64,000 nucleotides of DNA from JBBQXK01 sp038251625 (lineage in GTDB: Bacteria; Pseudomonadota; Alphaproteobacteria; Rhodobacterales; Rhodobacteraceae): contig JBBSBE010000004.1 in NCBI GenBank assembly GCA_038251625.1, positions 14,481 to 78,480 of the forward strand. Reading direction: 5' to 3'. Below, piece after piece: positions 7,665 through 15,782 of this stretch. Positions within the stretch are counted from its first letter, which is position 1, and every line of letters starts with the position of its first letter. The notes under the pieces were generated by a model. The model saw only the letters and a program-made list of their open reading frames with translations. It ran no database searches and was not told the DNA's origin. The position numbers were made by a program, and so were the translations under genes.

Positions 7665-8552
7665 ATGACACATGAAAACATAGGTTTTGTCGGCATCGGC
7701 CTGATGGGGCAAGGCATGGCGAAGAACATCGTCGAAAAGGGTTACCCGCTGATGGCGATCGCCCACCGCAACCGCGCCCCTCTAGAAGATCTGGTGGCCC
7801 GTGGCGCGGTGGAGGCCCCATCCATGCAGGCGATGGCCGAGGGCTGCGACGTGATCTTCCTCTGCCTGACCGGCTCACCCGAGGTGGCAAGTGCTGTCGC
7901 CGCGCTGAAACCGGGGCTGAAGCGCGGCTCGGTCATCGTGGATTGCTCCACGTCCGATCCCACTGTTTCCTTGCGCATCGCGGCCGAACTGGCCGATATC
8001 GGTGTCGATTTCGTCGATGCCCCGCTAAGCCGGACCCCGAAAGAGGCGTGGGCGGGAACGCTGGATTGCATGGTGGGCGCCACCGACGCGGCCTTTGCGC
8101 GGGTGCAGCCGATCATTGCGACATGGGCCGCCAAGATCGTGCATATCGGCGGCGTCGGCGATGGCCACAAGATGAAGCTTCTGAACAACTTCCTGTCGCT
8201 CGGCTATGCCGCACTTTATTCCGAAGCGCTGGCCCTGTCCCGCAAGGTCGGAATCCCGGTGGCAGAATTCGACAAGGTGATCCGCGGGGGCCGGATGGAT
8301 TGCGGGTTCTACCAGACCTTCATGGGATATGCGCTGGAAGGCAACCGCGAGGCGCACCGATTCACCTTGGGCAATGCCTACAAGGACATGCGCTACGTGG
8401 AATCGATGGCGAATGCGGCAACCGTGGTCACCCCGATGGCCAGCGCTGTAAAGAACTCATTCGCCCTCGCCATGGCAGCGGGTGGTGATGGACCTGAAGA
8501 CTACGTTCCGCATTTGTCCGATTTCATTGCGCGGTCAAACGGGATCGATTAA
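7665..8552 (+). CDS. NAD(P)-dependent beta-hydroxyacid dehydrogenase (3-hydroxyisobutyrate dehydrogenase family)
   Basis: Second member of this family in the cluster, 295 aa, clearly different from the one at 4624-5544. It has the dinucleotide motif FVGIGLMGQGM near residue 9, a DAPLSRTPKEA substrate loop (the usual glycines are replaced by RTP) and the catalytic lysine segment GHKMKLLNNFLSLG near residue 170. It follows the decarboxylase gene with a 19-base gap and ends the rightward operon. Likely role: oxidation or reduction of a hydroxy acid in the same pathway, for example tartronate semialdehyde or a tetronate. The altered substrate loop suggests a different substrate from its paralogue. 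Confidence 0.88.
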   Translation: MTHENIGFVGIGLMGQGMAKNIVEKGYPLMAIAHRNRAPLEDLVARGAVEAPSMQAMAEGCDVIFLCLTGSPEVASAVAALKPGLKRGSVIVDCSTSDPTVSLRIAAELADIGVDFVDAPLSRTPKEAWAGTLDCMVGATDAAFARVQPIIATWAAKIVHIGGVGDGHKMKLLNNFLSLGYAALYSEALALSRKVGIPVAEFDKVIRGGRMDCGFYQTFMGYALEGNREAHRFTLGNAYKDMRYVESMANAATVVTPMASAVKNSFALAMAAGGDGPEDYVPHLSDFIARSNGID

Positions 8553-8561
8553 CGCCGAGGC

Positions 8562-8595
8562 GGGTGCCGTTCAACGATCGTTGTCAAAGGCACCC
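8562..8595. terminator. Nested inverted repeat between convergent operons
   Basis: GGGTGCC at 8562-8568 pairs with GGCACCC at 8589-8595, and inside it lies the perfect 12-bp palindrome CAACGATCGTTG (8572-8583). It sits in the 74-base gap between convergent genes, so termination is likely, but no T run follows. Confidence 0.35.
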
Positions 8596-8626
8596 CAACG
8601 GAAAGACGCGCCGATCCGGCTTTATC

Positions 8627-9490
8627 TCACGCCCCTCCTTTGGCAACGCCCTTCCTTGGGCAAGGCTCGTCAGGATCTTTGGCATGTAGGTCGCCCCCCA
8701 CACGCTTCGGCCGGGGCAGGACGTAGGGAACGGTCGCGCGGTAGCGGTGAAACCGATCACCGTAGCGCACCGCAAAACGCCGTTCCTTCAGGCGCGGCGC
8801 AAGCAGGCAATACAGCGAATAGCTGACCGCCAACGCCAATTGATCCGGCGTCCAGACCGGAACCGTCCACAACGTCAACGCAAAGGCCACGTAGATCGGC
8901 TGTCGGATCACGCGGAACAGACCGGCAGTCGGCATATCAGGGAATACCGGGCGTATGCGCGCCATCAGCGACATCCAGCCCAAGGCGCCCGACTGTACTT
9001 CGGCGCCGGCATCGAAGCTTGCTTTCATGAGCAGCAGCCAACTTGCGGCGTAGGCTGCGGTGATCGCCCAGAAGACCGCTCCCTCAGCCTGCCACCACAC
9101 GATGCCTGATGGCGTCCAAAGCGCAAACAGCGCCAAGAGTTGGGCCGAGGCGATGATGGCGTAGGTGGTCGTGGCAAGCGTCGCGCCATATGGACCGGGT
9201 ATCAGCCTGACAAGAAGTCGTCCGCCCGGGCCCGTCAACAATAGCGAATGTGCCAACGGGAACTGTGCGATCAATGCCATGTTGGCCACTGCGGCCAACG
9301 GCCACGGTACAGTACCAAGGCTTTCGCTCAGGCCAAAGAACATCGCCACGATCATTGCGAGCACGGCCACGCCAAAAAGCGCATGACAGATCAGGCCAAG
9401 GCAAAGCGCCGCTGCAATCCGTGCGATGCCCGCCGGCGGACGAAGGGCTGCGCGGATCAGAAAGGCCAGACGCGCGATGCGCGGATCCAT
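8627..9490 (-). CDS. Integral-membrane methyltransferase (ICMT/NnrU-like)
   Basis: Inner-membrane protein of 287 aa with about six hydrophobic segments. The C-terminal part has the pattern of isoprenylcysteine/phospholipid methyltransferase-like proteins: RQPIYVAFAL, then LKERRFAVRYGDRFHRYRATVPYVLP, in which the E..RYG..Y motif contributes to S-adenosylmethionine binding in known members. The ATG at 9490 has AGGTGA just upstream; a GTG at 9499 overlapping the previous stop is the alternative. It is the last gene of the four-gene leftward operon. The substrate is unknown; context suggests a lipid or quinone-related role, but this is inference. Confidence 0.75.
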   Translation of the reverse strand: MDPRIARLAFLIRAALRPPAGIARIAAALCLGLICHALFGVAVLAMIVAMFFGLSESLGTVPWPLAAVANMALIAQFPLAHSLLLTGPGGRLLVRLIPGPYGATLATTTYAIIASAQLLALFALWTPSGIVWWQAEGAVFWAITAAYAASWLLLMKASFDAGAEVQSGALGWMSLMARIRPVFPDMPTAGLFRVIRQPIYVAFALTLWTVPVWTPDQLALAVSYSLYCLLAPRLKERRFAVRYGDRFHRYRATVPYVLPRPKRVGGDLHAKDPDEPCPRKGVAKGGA

Positions 9491-9495
9491 GATCC

Positions 9496-10713
9496 TCACC
9501 TCGCCACCAGCCGGTCAAGCAGGCTTGGGATTTGCTGTTTCACCTTGAAAAATCCGGCGGTGCAATGAGGCCAGATCGCGCTGTCCCAGTCGCGGCGCCA
9601 TTCGCATAGCGTTATGCCCCGCGCGGCAAGCGCAGGTGCCGCAGCATCCATCCAATCGCGCAGCGGACCTCTGGTGACATAGGCTGTCACGATCTGCCTG
9701 GCGCCACCTGCGGACGCCCATTTCGCCAGACTGTCTGGCGCGTCGGCGCGTAAATGAAGGGGGGAAACCCCAGCGTGCATCGCCGCATCCGCAAGCGCCG
9801 CCTCCTCAAAACGCGACACGAGCCCAGCCACCGGCAAGGGCGACCGGAGGTGGCTGGCAGCCAGCGTTGCGGCCGTGCGGATATCAAGGCCAGAAAGCCC
9901 GAAATCCTCGACCCGACAATCCTCGTCGGTGATCAGCAGGGCCGTCGGCACATCCGGCCGCGGCGGCGTGAAAGCGCGCAAGGGCAGAATGGGTGGCAAA
10001 CCATCGGGCTCTGTCGCATCAAGACCCTCCGTCACCACCGCCAGATCGCTTGGACGCGGGGTGAACCGCCCGCCCGTGAACGTGGCTATGTTCCTGGCCT
10101 CTGCCGGATAGGGTTTCCCGCGCGTGTGAAGCCCCGCGACCCAGCGCCAGCCCAGCGTGTTCGACGCGGCATCGCCATCAAGCAGATGGCGGTAGAAGAA
10201 GTCCGCCCCCAGCCGCCACGGCAGGCCCAGCGTGAAGATCCAGATAGAGGCGAACCACATGCGGGCATGGTTGTGCAGATAGCCTGTGTCTACCAGCTCC
10301 TCGGACCAAGCGTCGAAACAGGCAAGGCCGGTCTGGCCATTCATCGCGCGATCCACATCGCGGCGCAGGCGGCGGTCACGGTCCAGTGCTGCCAGATCGG
10401 CCTGCAGCCCGTGGACATAGCTGGTCCAGACCTGCGGACGGCGTTCCAGCCAGCCCTTGAAATAGCCGCGCCAGATCACCTCCTGCACGAACTTTTCGGC
10501 CTCTGCCGGCCCGTGCGCAGCAAGCGCGGACGACACCACGTCAGCCTCCAGCACCAGCCGACGCCTGATATAAGGCGACAGCATTGATACAGCGGCATGG
10601 CGACCCGGCCCAAGATCGGTGTTGCGGCCATTGGCATATCGACGGCCCATCCGGGATGCGAATGCGGCAAGCATTTTCTCGCCCTCAGCACGCGTTGCAG
10701 TCCAGTCCGTCAT
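9496..10713 (-). CDS. Photolyase/cryptochrome-like FAD-binding protein with permuted domain order
   Basis: 405 aa. Residues 1-220 match the helical FAD-binding domain of the photolyase/cryptochrome family: WSEELVDTGYLHNHARMWFA, then WRLGADFFYRHLLDGDAASN and TLGWRWVAGLHTRGKPY. In normal photolyases an alpha/beta antenna domain precedes this; here the protein starts directly with the helical domain. An alpha/beta-looking segment (about residues 235-405: ALLITDEDCRVEDFG to RRDWDSAIWPHCTAGFFKVKQ) follows it, so the domain order appears swapped. A light-dependent repair or blue-light signalling role is inferred. The next gene starts within 6 bases of its stop. Confidence 0.78.
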   Translation of the reverse strand: MTDWTATRAEGEKMLAAFASRMGRRYANGRNTDLGPGRHAAVSMLSPYIRRRLVLEADVVSSALAAHGPAEAEKFVQEVIWRGYFKGWLERRPQVWTSYVHGLQADLAALDRDRRLRRDVDRAMNGQTGLACFDAWSEELVDTGYLHNHARMWFASIWIFTLGLPWRLGADFFYRHLLDGDAASNTLGWRWVAGLHTRGKPYPAEARNIATFTGGRFTPRPSDLAVVTEGLDATEPDGLPPILPLRAFTPPRPDVPTALLITDEDCRVEDFGLSGLDIRTAATLAASHLRSPLPVAGLVSRFEEAALADAAMHAGVSPLHLRADAPDSLAKWASAGGARQIVTAYVTRGPLRDWMDAAAPALAARGITLCEWRRDWDSAIWPHCTAGFFKVKQQIPSLLDRLVAR

Positions 10714-10765
10714 CGGGTTCCAGCTCTTCTGTCGCCGCAGTCAGATGATGCGCTGCACCGTGATT

Positions 10766-12106
10766 TCAACGCGGCGCAATCTCGACAGACCCGTATGCCT
10801 CGACCATCGGGCGGAGCGCGACGCGCGCGTGCAACTTTGCCGCCATCAAGTACATGCCGCCGATCTTTCGGTGCAGAAACAGCGTTGCGGCAGGGGGAAC
10901 ATGGCTGAGTTCGCGGTCGTTGCCTATGGCAAGGCCCATGTCCCGCAATCGTTCCAACACGTCGCTGCGTCCAAAATCGAACGGACCATCCTGCCGAAGC
11001 GGCGCCATCGCGACCTTGAACATCGACTGGATCAAATCCTGATGGTGCGGGGCGGTTTCTTGACCGAAATACCCGATGCGCAACATGGCGACCCGTGTCG
11101 CCTCTGCACCGCCATCCAGCGCAACCCGTGCAAGGTTGCGAAAATCCTCGGCCAACGCAGGGGCAATGGGCTGTACCGCTCCGAAATCCAGCAGCACGAC
11201 ACGCCCGGTTTCGGGATCATATCGGTAATTGGCAAGGTTCGGATCCGTCTGCATGGCCCCGAAGACGAACAACTCGCGCAGAACCAGGTCGATCAATGAA
11301 GTGGCCACCTCGTCACGCACGGCCTGTGGTGCGTCAACCAAACTCTCCAGCGGTGTGCTTTGGACATAGGTCATTGCCAGAACCTGCGGCGTGCACAAAT
11401 CCGCATGCAATTGGGGCAACACGAACTTTTCGGACCCGGCCAGCAACGCGCCGAACCGCGCCAGATGCTGCGCTTCGGCAATGTAATCGGCCTCGGCGTG
11501 CAGTTGGCGCTTGGCCTCGGCAATCAGCGGGGCAATGTCCATCCCGCGCGGCAGCAAACCGGGCAAGCGCAGAAGCGTGGCCACGTTGTTCACGTCGCTA
11601 TCAATACTGGCCCGCACGCCGGGATACTGCACCTTGATCGCCAGATCGCGGCCATCCGGCAAAACCGCACGATGCACCTGCCCGATCGAAGCCGCTGCAA
11701 ACGGGCGCACATCGAACCGGGCAAAACGCGTGTACCATCCCGCGCCCCATTCCGCGTTCAGAACGGTCTGCAGCTGTTTGGGTGGCATATGGCGCGCGTC
11801 GTCCCGCATGCGCCCCAGGATGGCCGTCAGCTCATCCGGCAGCACAAGCCCGGTATCCATCGAAAGCATCTGCCCCAGTTTCAGCGCCGCACCGCGCAGG
11901 TGTGACAGCCCGTCCGTCAGCCGCAGCGTGTTGGCCGGGGTCAGCAGAAGTTGCGCCATGTCTGGCCGCTTGCCCTGCGCCAGCGCGCGCAACCCGCCCG
12001 CCGCAGCGCCACCCGCAATCCCCGACGCCATGCCGCCAATTCGTAGCAAACGGGCAACGCGCCCAGTCGGCACGGCTGCGCCGTTATCGTTGTCGTCCTG
12101 CGGCAA
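10766..12106 (-). CDS. ABC1/UbiB/AarF-family atypical kinase
   Basis: Protein-kinase-like fold protein of the family that supports ubiquinone synthesis or membrane lipid homeostasis, 446 aa. Motifs: the KxGQ motif (ALKLGQMLSM), the alanine-rich AAASIGQVHRA loop, the lysine in AIKVQYPG, and QTDPNLANYRY followed by VVLLDFGAV, which correspond to the DPHPGN and DFG motifs. I propose a TTG start at 12106, with GGAG six bases upstream; in-frame GTG (12073) and CTG (12124, overlapping the DUF393 stop) are alternatives. The gene lies between the DUF393 and photolyase-like genes in one operon. Confidence 0.88.
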   Translation of the reverse strand: MPQDDNDNGAAVPTGRVARLLRIGGMASGIAGGAAAGGLRALAQGKRPDMAQLLLTPANTLRLTDGLSHLRGAALKLGQMLSMDTGLVLPDELTAILGRMRDDARHMPPKQLQTVLNAEWGAGWYTRFARFDVRPFAAASIGQVHRAVLPDGRDLAIKVQYPGVRASIDSDVNNVATLLRLPGLLPRGMDIAPLIAEAKRQLHAEADYIAEAQHLARFGALLAGSEKFVLPQLHADLCTPQVLAMTYVQSTPLESLVDAPQAVRDEVATSLIDLVLRELFVFGAMQTDPNLANYRYDPETGRVVLLDFGAVQPIAPALAEDFRNLARVALDGGAEATRVAMLRIGYFGQETAPHHQDLIQSMFKVAMAPLRQDGPFDFGRSDVLERLRDMGLAIGNDRELSHVPPAATLFLHRKIGGMYLMAAKLHARVALRPMVEAYGSVEIAPR

Positions 12107-12120
12107 AGCGTGCTCCGATG

Positions 12121-12513
12121 TCAGTCTGTACTTCGGGCGGTCTGCTTTCGCAGCCTGTGTAGGTGCCAGCGGTAAATGACCGGGGCCAGGACATAATCGT
12201 AAACCGCAGAGGCGATCTGCCTGACCCCCGGTAGCCCAACGGCCTTTGCCAGCCACCGATACCTCGGCATTTGCCCCCAAAGGACAAGGAACGCCGGAAT
12301 GCCCGATGTCAGTGCGCCCTCATGCATCACATAAAGCCGCCGGGCGGCAGTATCGGCATCAAGCCCCCAATGCGCCCGCGCATCCGAGTTCAGATCGTCG
12401 AAGCGGATTGGTAGTCCTTTGTCACCGGCATACTTTGCATAGTGCCGGATCTCGAAATTGCAGACCGGGCAACTTGCATTGTAAAGAACGGCTGTTTTCG
12501 GATCATGTATCAT
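12121..12513 (-). CDS. DUF393 (DCC-family) thiol-disulfide protein
   Basis: 130 aa from the ATG at 12513. The N-terminal signature TAVLYNASCPVCNFEI carries the CxxC pair that defines the thioredoxin-like DCC/DUF393 family, thought to act as thiol-disulfide oxidoreductases. The C-terminal part is basic and hydrophobic (VYDYVLAPVIYRWHLHRLR). An open frame continues upstream to 12747 but its translation is unlike the family, so I reject it. It is the first gene of the operon with the ABC1 kinase, the photolyase-like gene and the methyltransferase. No clear ribosome site is visible. Confidence 0.82.
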   Translation of the reverse strand: MIHDPKTAVLYNASCPVCNFEIRHYAKYAGDKGLPIRFDDLNSDARAHWGLDADTAARRLYVMHEGALTSGIPAFLVLWGQMPRYRWLAKAVGLPGVRQIASAVYDYVLAPVIYRWHLHRLRKQTARSTD

Positions 12514-12872
12514 CTGCGGCAGATAGACCGGTACGGGCCGAAATCCAACATTCCCTTTGTCGCAGGGCGGTTGCCGCACGTTTGATGCGCGGGGGCAGCG
12601 CCGGCGTGCCTGGGTGTGGCCAAGCGCGCCCAAAACCGTTCCCTCAGGTTCAAGGCAGCGCCAAGGCCCTGCTTGTCCGTCCTTGCCGTACAGACCCGCA
12701 CGCCCGGACCTCTCCGGCCACTTCGGCGCAGTCCGCAAGGACGACAAAGACCCGTGGGCTGTGCCAAGGCATCAATCCGAGACATCCTTGCAATGCTTGT
12801 GCAGACGCGCAAGATCAGGATTGGCAGGACGTGTCTTCGCCTGTTGCATCAAGCCGGTCGAAAGGTTTCTGA
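12514..12872. other. Divergent intergenic region DUF393 / IclR (359 bp)
   Basis: No gene supported. Several open frames cross it in both directions, but none has a recognisable product or ribosome site. It must hold the promoters of the leftward four-gene operon and of the IclR gene; I could not identify a convincing sigma70 or extracytoplasmic sigma-factor consensus. Confidence 0.5.
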
Positions 12873-13637
12873 GTGAGCGGATCAAGTCCACTAAACCGAG
12901 CGCTGCAAATCCTTGAAGTGGTCTCTGGCGCGAAGCGTGGGATTTCCTTGGTCCAGATCGTCAATATCACGGGATTGCCTCAATCAAGCGCTTTCAGGCT
13001 GGTGTCGAACCTGGTGGAAAGCGACATGCTCAGCTTCGATTCAGACCGGAAACTCTATCTCGTCGGTGCGCGCACCCAAAGGCTCGCCTCCATGTTGCAG
13101 GGAAACGACGGGCTAGAAACCATCGTCGGTCCGATGATTGGATCGCTTGGCCGAGAACTGAAAGAGACAGCATTTTATGTCCGGAACGGAATGGAAGGTC
13201 CACGCCTGCTTAAATATGCGGTGCCGGAAATATCCGGCCGCACATTCATCCATCCCGGCTTCGAGTTTCCACCAAATGCCACGGCAACCGGAAAGGTCAT
13301 TTACGCGTTCAGCCACAGCGCAGACGATCCCGAGTTCGGAAAGCTCACGCAAATGCACATTGCACCAACCGCTGTGACGGACTTCGAAGCACTTCGTGTG
13401 ATGTATAAGACCGTTCGGAAACAGGGGTATGCTTTCAGTATTGATGAGTTTGAAGCCGGGATCGCCTCCGCCGCCGTCCCCGTCTTTCAGAAACAGCGCG
13501 TGGTTGGCGCGCTCAGCATCATCCTTACAACGGATCGTCTGCCGTCCGAGGGGTCTCGCGAACGGGCAAGAGTTCTGGAGTGTCTCATGGCGGCTTCAAA
13601 GAACCTGTCGGCGGTGTTTTCAGCCCAGGCCGTCTAG
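12873..13637 (+). CDS. IclR-family transcriptional regulator
   Basis: 254 aa. The N-terminal winged helix-turn-helix (residues about 5-65: RALQILEVVSGAKRGISLVQI, then LPQSSAFRLVSNLVESDML) is followed by the IclR effector-binding domain (about residues 80-254). The start is a GTG at 12873. It is a single gene that diverges from the photolyase/ABC1 operon and converges on the TetR gene. Members usually control aromatic or organic-acid catabolism. No such genes are adjacent, so its target is uncertain; the divergent DUF393 operon is the nearest candidate. Confidence 0.9.
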   Translation: MSGSSPLNRALQILEVVSGAKRGISLVQIVNITGLPQSSAFRLVSNLVESDMLSFDSDRKLYLVGARTQRLASMLQGNDGLETIVGPMIGSLGRELKETAFYVRNGMEGPRLLKYAVPEISGRTFIHPGFEFPPNATATGKVIYAFSHSADDPEFGKLTQMHIAPTAVTDFEALRVMYKTVRKQGYAFSIDEFEAGIASAAVPVFQKQRVVGALSIILTTDRLPSEGSRERARVLECLMAASKNLSAVFSAQAV

Positions 13638-13761
13638 GCGTCGCAGCAAGCATCCGGTGCTGCAAGACGGACGCGAGCCGGTCGCCGTTCACGCTACCCC
13701 ACCGCCGCATCAGACTGCGATAAGGCGGCGCCGAACCGGTTTGCCTATCGCGCATCGGCGT

Positions 13762-14430
13762 CTAGTGACCGTGGTTCTGAACCTCAGGAAGATGCAACGC
13801 ACAAAACATCTGCAACGCCGCATCGACGTTGCTTGCGATCTGCGCCTCGCTCGGGGGTTTGGGCAGATGAGCCAGGAGGCGCTGACGAAACAGTCCGGCA
13901 AGGCAAAGCTCAATGTAGTGCTGGGCCGCACGCCCACTATCGCAGGGCAAAATCCTGCCAGCCGCAATCTCTCGATCAAGAAACTGGCGCAACAGGGCCA
14001 GGCCGCGCCGCGCGCCCTTTTCATAGAACGCAGCCCCGATCTGCGGTTTACGGCTGCTGATGCCGATGATGATCCGATGCGCCTGAATGACCGTGGTCGA
14101 ACACAGCAGTCGCGTCAGCGTCTGCCCATAGGTCCGCAGCCGATCCACAGTATGCCCCGGCACCTCCAGCGCAGCGGCAATGTCGCCGAACATCCTTTCG
14201 CGCTCGCGGTCCATCAAAGCTTCGAACAGCTCATCCTTGCCGTCGAAATAGACATAGATCGTGCCTTTCGACACGCCCGCCTCACGAGTGATGTCGGCCA
14301 TGCCCGCCGCATCGAACCCCATCCGCGTGAACACCTGATTGGCACCATCGAGGATCTGATCGCGCTTTGCCGGGTCCTGACCAGCGGCAAGCCGTGGTGC
14401 GCGCGAATGACGAGGGGCAGGCACGGTCAC
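13762..14430 (-). CDS. TetR-family repressor of the efflux operon
   Basis: 222 aa from the proposed GTG at 14430, which has AAGGAA 8-9 bases upstream. An in-frame ATG at 14496 would make the first operator part of the coding sequence. The helix-turn-helix lies near residues 25-70 (MADITREAGVSKGTIYVYFDGKDELF), followed by a helical ligand domain. It diverges from an EmrA/EmrB-type pump, and two strong palindromes lie between them. This is the standard layout of a drug-responsive repressor controlling itself and the pump. Confidence 0.9.
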   Translation of the reverse strand: MTVPAPRHSRAPRLAAGQDPAKRDQILDGANQVFTRMGFDAAGMADITREAGVSKGTIYVYFDGKDELFEALMDRERERMFGDIAAALEVPGHTVDRLRTYGQTLTRLLCSTTVIQAHRIIIGISSRKPQIGAAFYEKGARRGLALLRQFLDREIAAGRILPCDSGRAAQHYIELCLAGLFRQRLLAHLPKPPSEAQIASNVDAALQMFCALHLPEVQNHGH

Positions 14431-14464
14431 AATCAACGTTCCTTCATTCAAACGGGAAAACCCA

Positions 14465-14482
14465 TCGAACCGATCAGTTCGA
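14465..14482. promoter_or_regulatory. TetR operator 1
   Basis: TCGAACCGATCAGTTCGA, differing in one base from the perfect palindrome at 14524-14541. It lies 35 bases upstream of the proposed TetR start, so it would mediate autoregulation. Confidence 0.65.
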
Positions 14483-14523
14483 TTTTTCATTGTCATTGCA
14501 GCCGCACCGCCCTATGTCAACGT

Positions 14524-14541
14524 TCGAACCGATCGGTTCGA
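14524..14541. promoter_or_regulatory. TetR operator 2
   Basis: TCGAACCGATCGGTTCGA is a perfect 18-bp palindrome, 48 bases before the EmrA-like start. Its centre is 59 bases from that of operator 1. The matching pair in a divergent TetR/efflux promoter is strong evidence for a repressor-binding site. Confidence 0.75.
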
Positions 14542-14589
14542 TGACGAGCACTGGGTGCCGGGGCAAGACGGATGGGAAAAGGCAGGGCG

Positions 14590-15777
14590 ATGACCAACCA
14601 TGACAAGGACATCAGCGTCGGGCAGACAAACGAAAAGGTGTCGCCGCTCACCCCCGCGTCCGACCCAGCCGAAGCAGTAGCGCAACGGCCCTCAGTCACT
14701 CCCGTAGCGGTCCCCGCCACACCCGCACCCAACAGACCGAAACGCCGCCGGTTGCTGGTGGCGGTCGTAGTGGTGGCGGTACTCGGCACGCTCGGCTGGA
14801 CATTCGGCTATCCCTATTGGATTGACGGCCGCTTCATGGTCCAGACCGACGACGCCTACGTTCAGGCCGAAATCTCGGCGATTTCTCCCCGCATTCAGGG
14901 TTATCTCGATACCGTCGCGGTCGAGGAGAACCAGATGGTTGCGGCGGGCGACCCGATCGCCAGCCTCGACGACGGCGACTACCGCATCGCCCTTGCCACC
15001 GCCACAAGCAGGATCGAAACCCAAAAGGCGACTTTGGCGACCATTCAGGCGCAAACCGCGGCGGCGGAGGCCGGCGTCGGCCTCGCAGAGGCCCAGCTGC
15101 GGGCGGCAGAGGCGGTTGTCCGCAACGCCGGAATCACGACAACGCGTCTGCAATCCCTGGTCAGCACGAGATCGACCCCACAGGCCAAGCTCGACGATGC
15201 CGAGGCCGCGTTGGAAGAGGCGCGGGCCTCCGTCGCGGGGGCCAAGGCCCAGATCGCCAGCGCCGAGGCCAATGTCGCGGTGCTTCGTGCGCAATATGCC
15301 GAGGCCGAAAGCCAGATGAAGGCCTTGACGCTTGCGGTGGATCAGGCCCGGCGCAACCTTGACCTGACCGTTCTGCGCGCCCCCTTCGCGGGTGTCGTGG
15401 CCAATATTGCCGTCGAAAAGGGTGATCTCGTTTCACCGGGGCAGCGGATCGCGGCGGTGGTTCCCGTTGAGGCACTTTATGTCGAGGCAAACTTCAAGGA
15501 AACCCAACTCGGGGGCATCCGCCCCGGCGCAACCGTCACGGTCACGCTCGATGCCCTGCCCGGCCAGACGTTCCGCGGCGCCGTCGCCTCAATTGCGCCC
15601 GCCACAGGCGCGCTCTTCTCAATCCTCCCCGCCACCAACGCGACCGGCAACTTCACCAAGATCGTGCAACGCGTGCCCGTTCGCATCAGCCTGCCGCCCG
15701 AGGTTTTGGCGACCGGTGTGCTGCGCGCGGGTCTGAGCGCCATTGTCGAGGTTGACAGCCGGACCCCGGCGCACTGA
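14590..15777 (+). CDS. HlyD/EmrA-family membrane fusion protein
   Basis: Periplasmic adaptor of a drug efflux pump, 395 aa. After a proline-rich cytoplasmic N-terminus there is one membrane anchor (about residues 50-70, LLVAVVVVAVLGTLGWTF). The biotinyl-lipoyl-like domain follows (QTDDAYVQAEISAISPRIQGY), then a long alpha-helical hairpin (about residues 125-255, repeated A/E-rich segments) and a beta-barrel domain (LRAPFAGVVANIAVEKGDLV). The ATG at 14590 is preferred over one at 14572 because AAAGGCAGGG precedes it. The MFS gene begins six bases after its stop. The pair would expel hydrophobic compounds, with TetR sensing the inducer. Confidence 0.92.
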   Translation: MTNHDKDISVGQTNEKVSPLTPASDPAEAVAQRPSVTPVAVPATPAPNRPKRRRLLVAVVVVAVLGTLGWTFGYPYWIDGRFMVQTDDAYVQAEISAISPRIQGYLDTVAVEENQMVAAGDPIASLDDGDYRIALATATSRIETQKATLATIQAQTAAAEAGVGLAEAQLRAAEAVVRNAGITTTRLQSLVSTRSTPQAKLDDAEAALEEARASVAGAKAQIASAEANVAVLRAQYAEAESQMKALTLAVDQARRNLDLTVLRAPFAGVVANIAVEKGDLVSPGQRIAAVVPVEALYVEANFKETQLGGIRPGATVTVTLDALPGQTFRGAVASIAPATGALFSILPATNATGNFTKIVQRVPVRISLPPEVLATGVLRAGLSAIVEVDSRTPAH

Positions 15778-15782
15778 CCGCC

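Noticed and set aside
12514..12747. Extended N-terminus of the DUF393 gene
   Set aside because: The upstream translation has no family similarity; the CxxC signature normally begins within about 15 residues of the start.
13429..14544. 371-codon open frame on the plus strand
   Set aside because: Covers the end of IclR, the TetR gene in antisense and the operator region; the TetR reading has full helix-turn-helix motifs.
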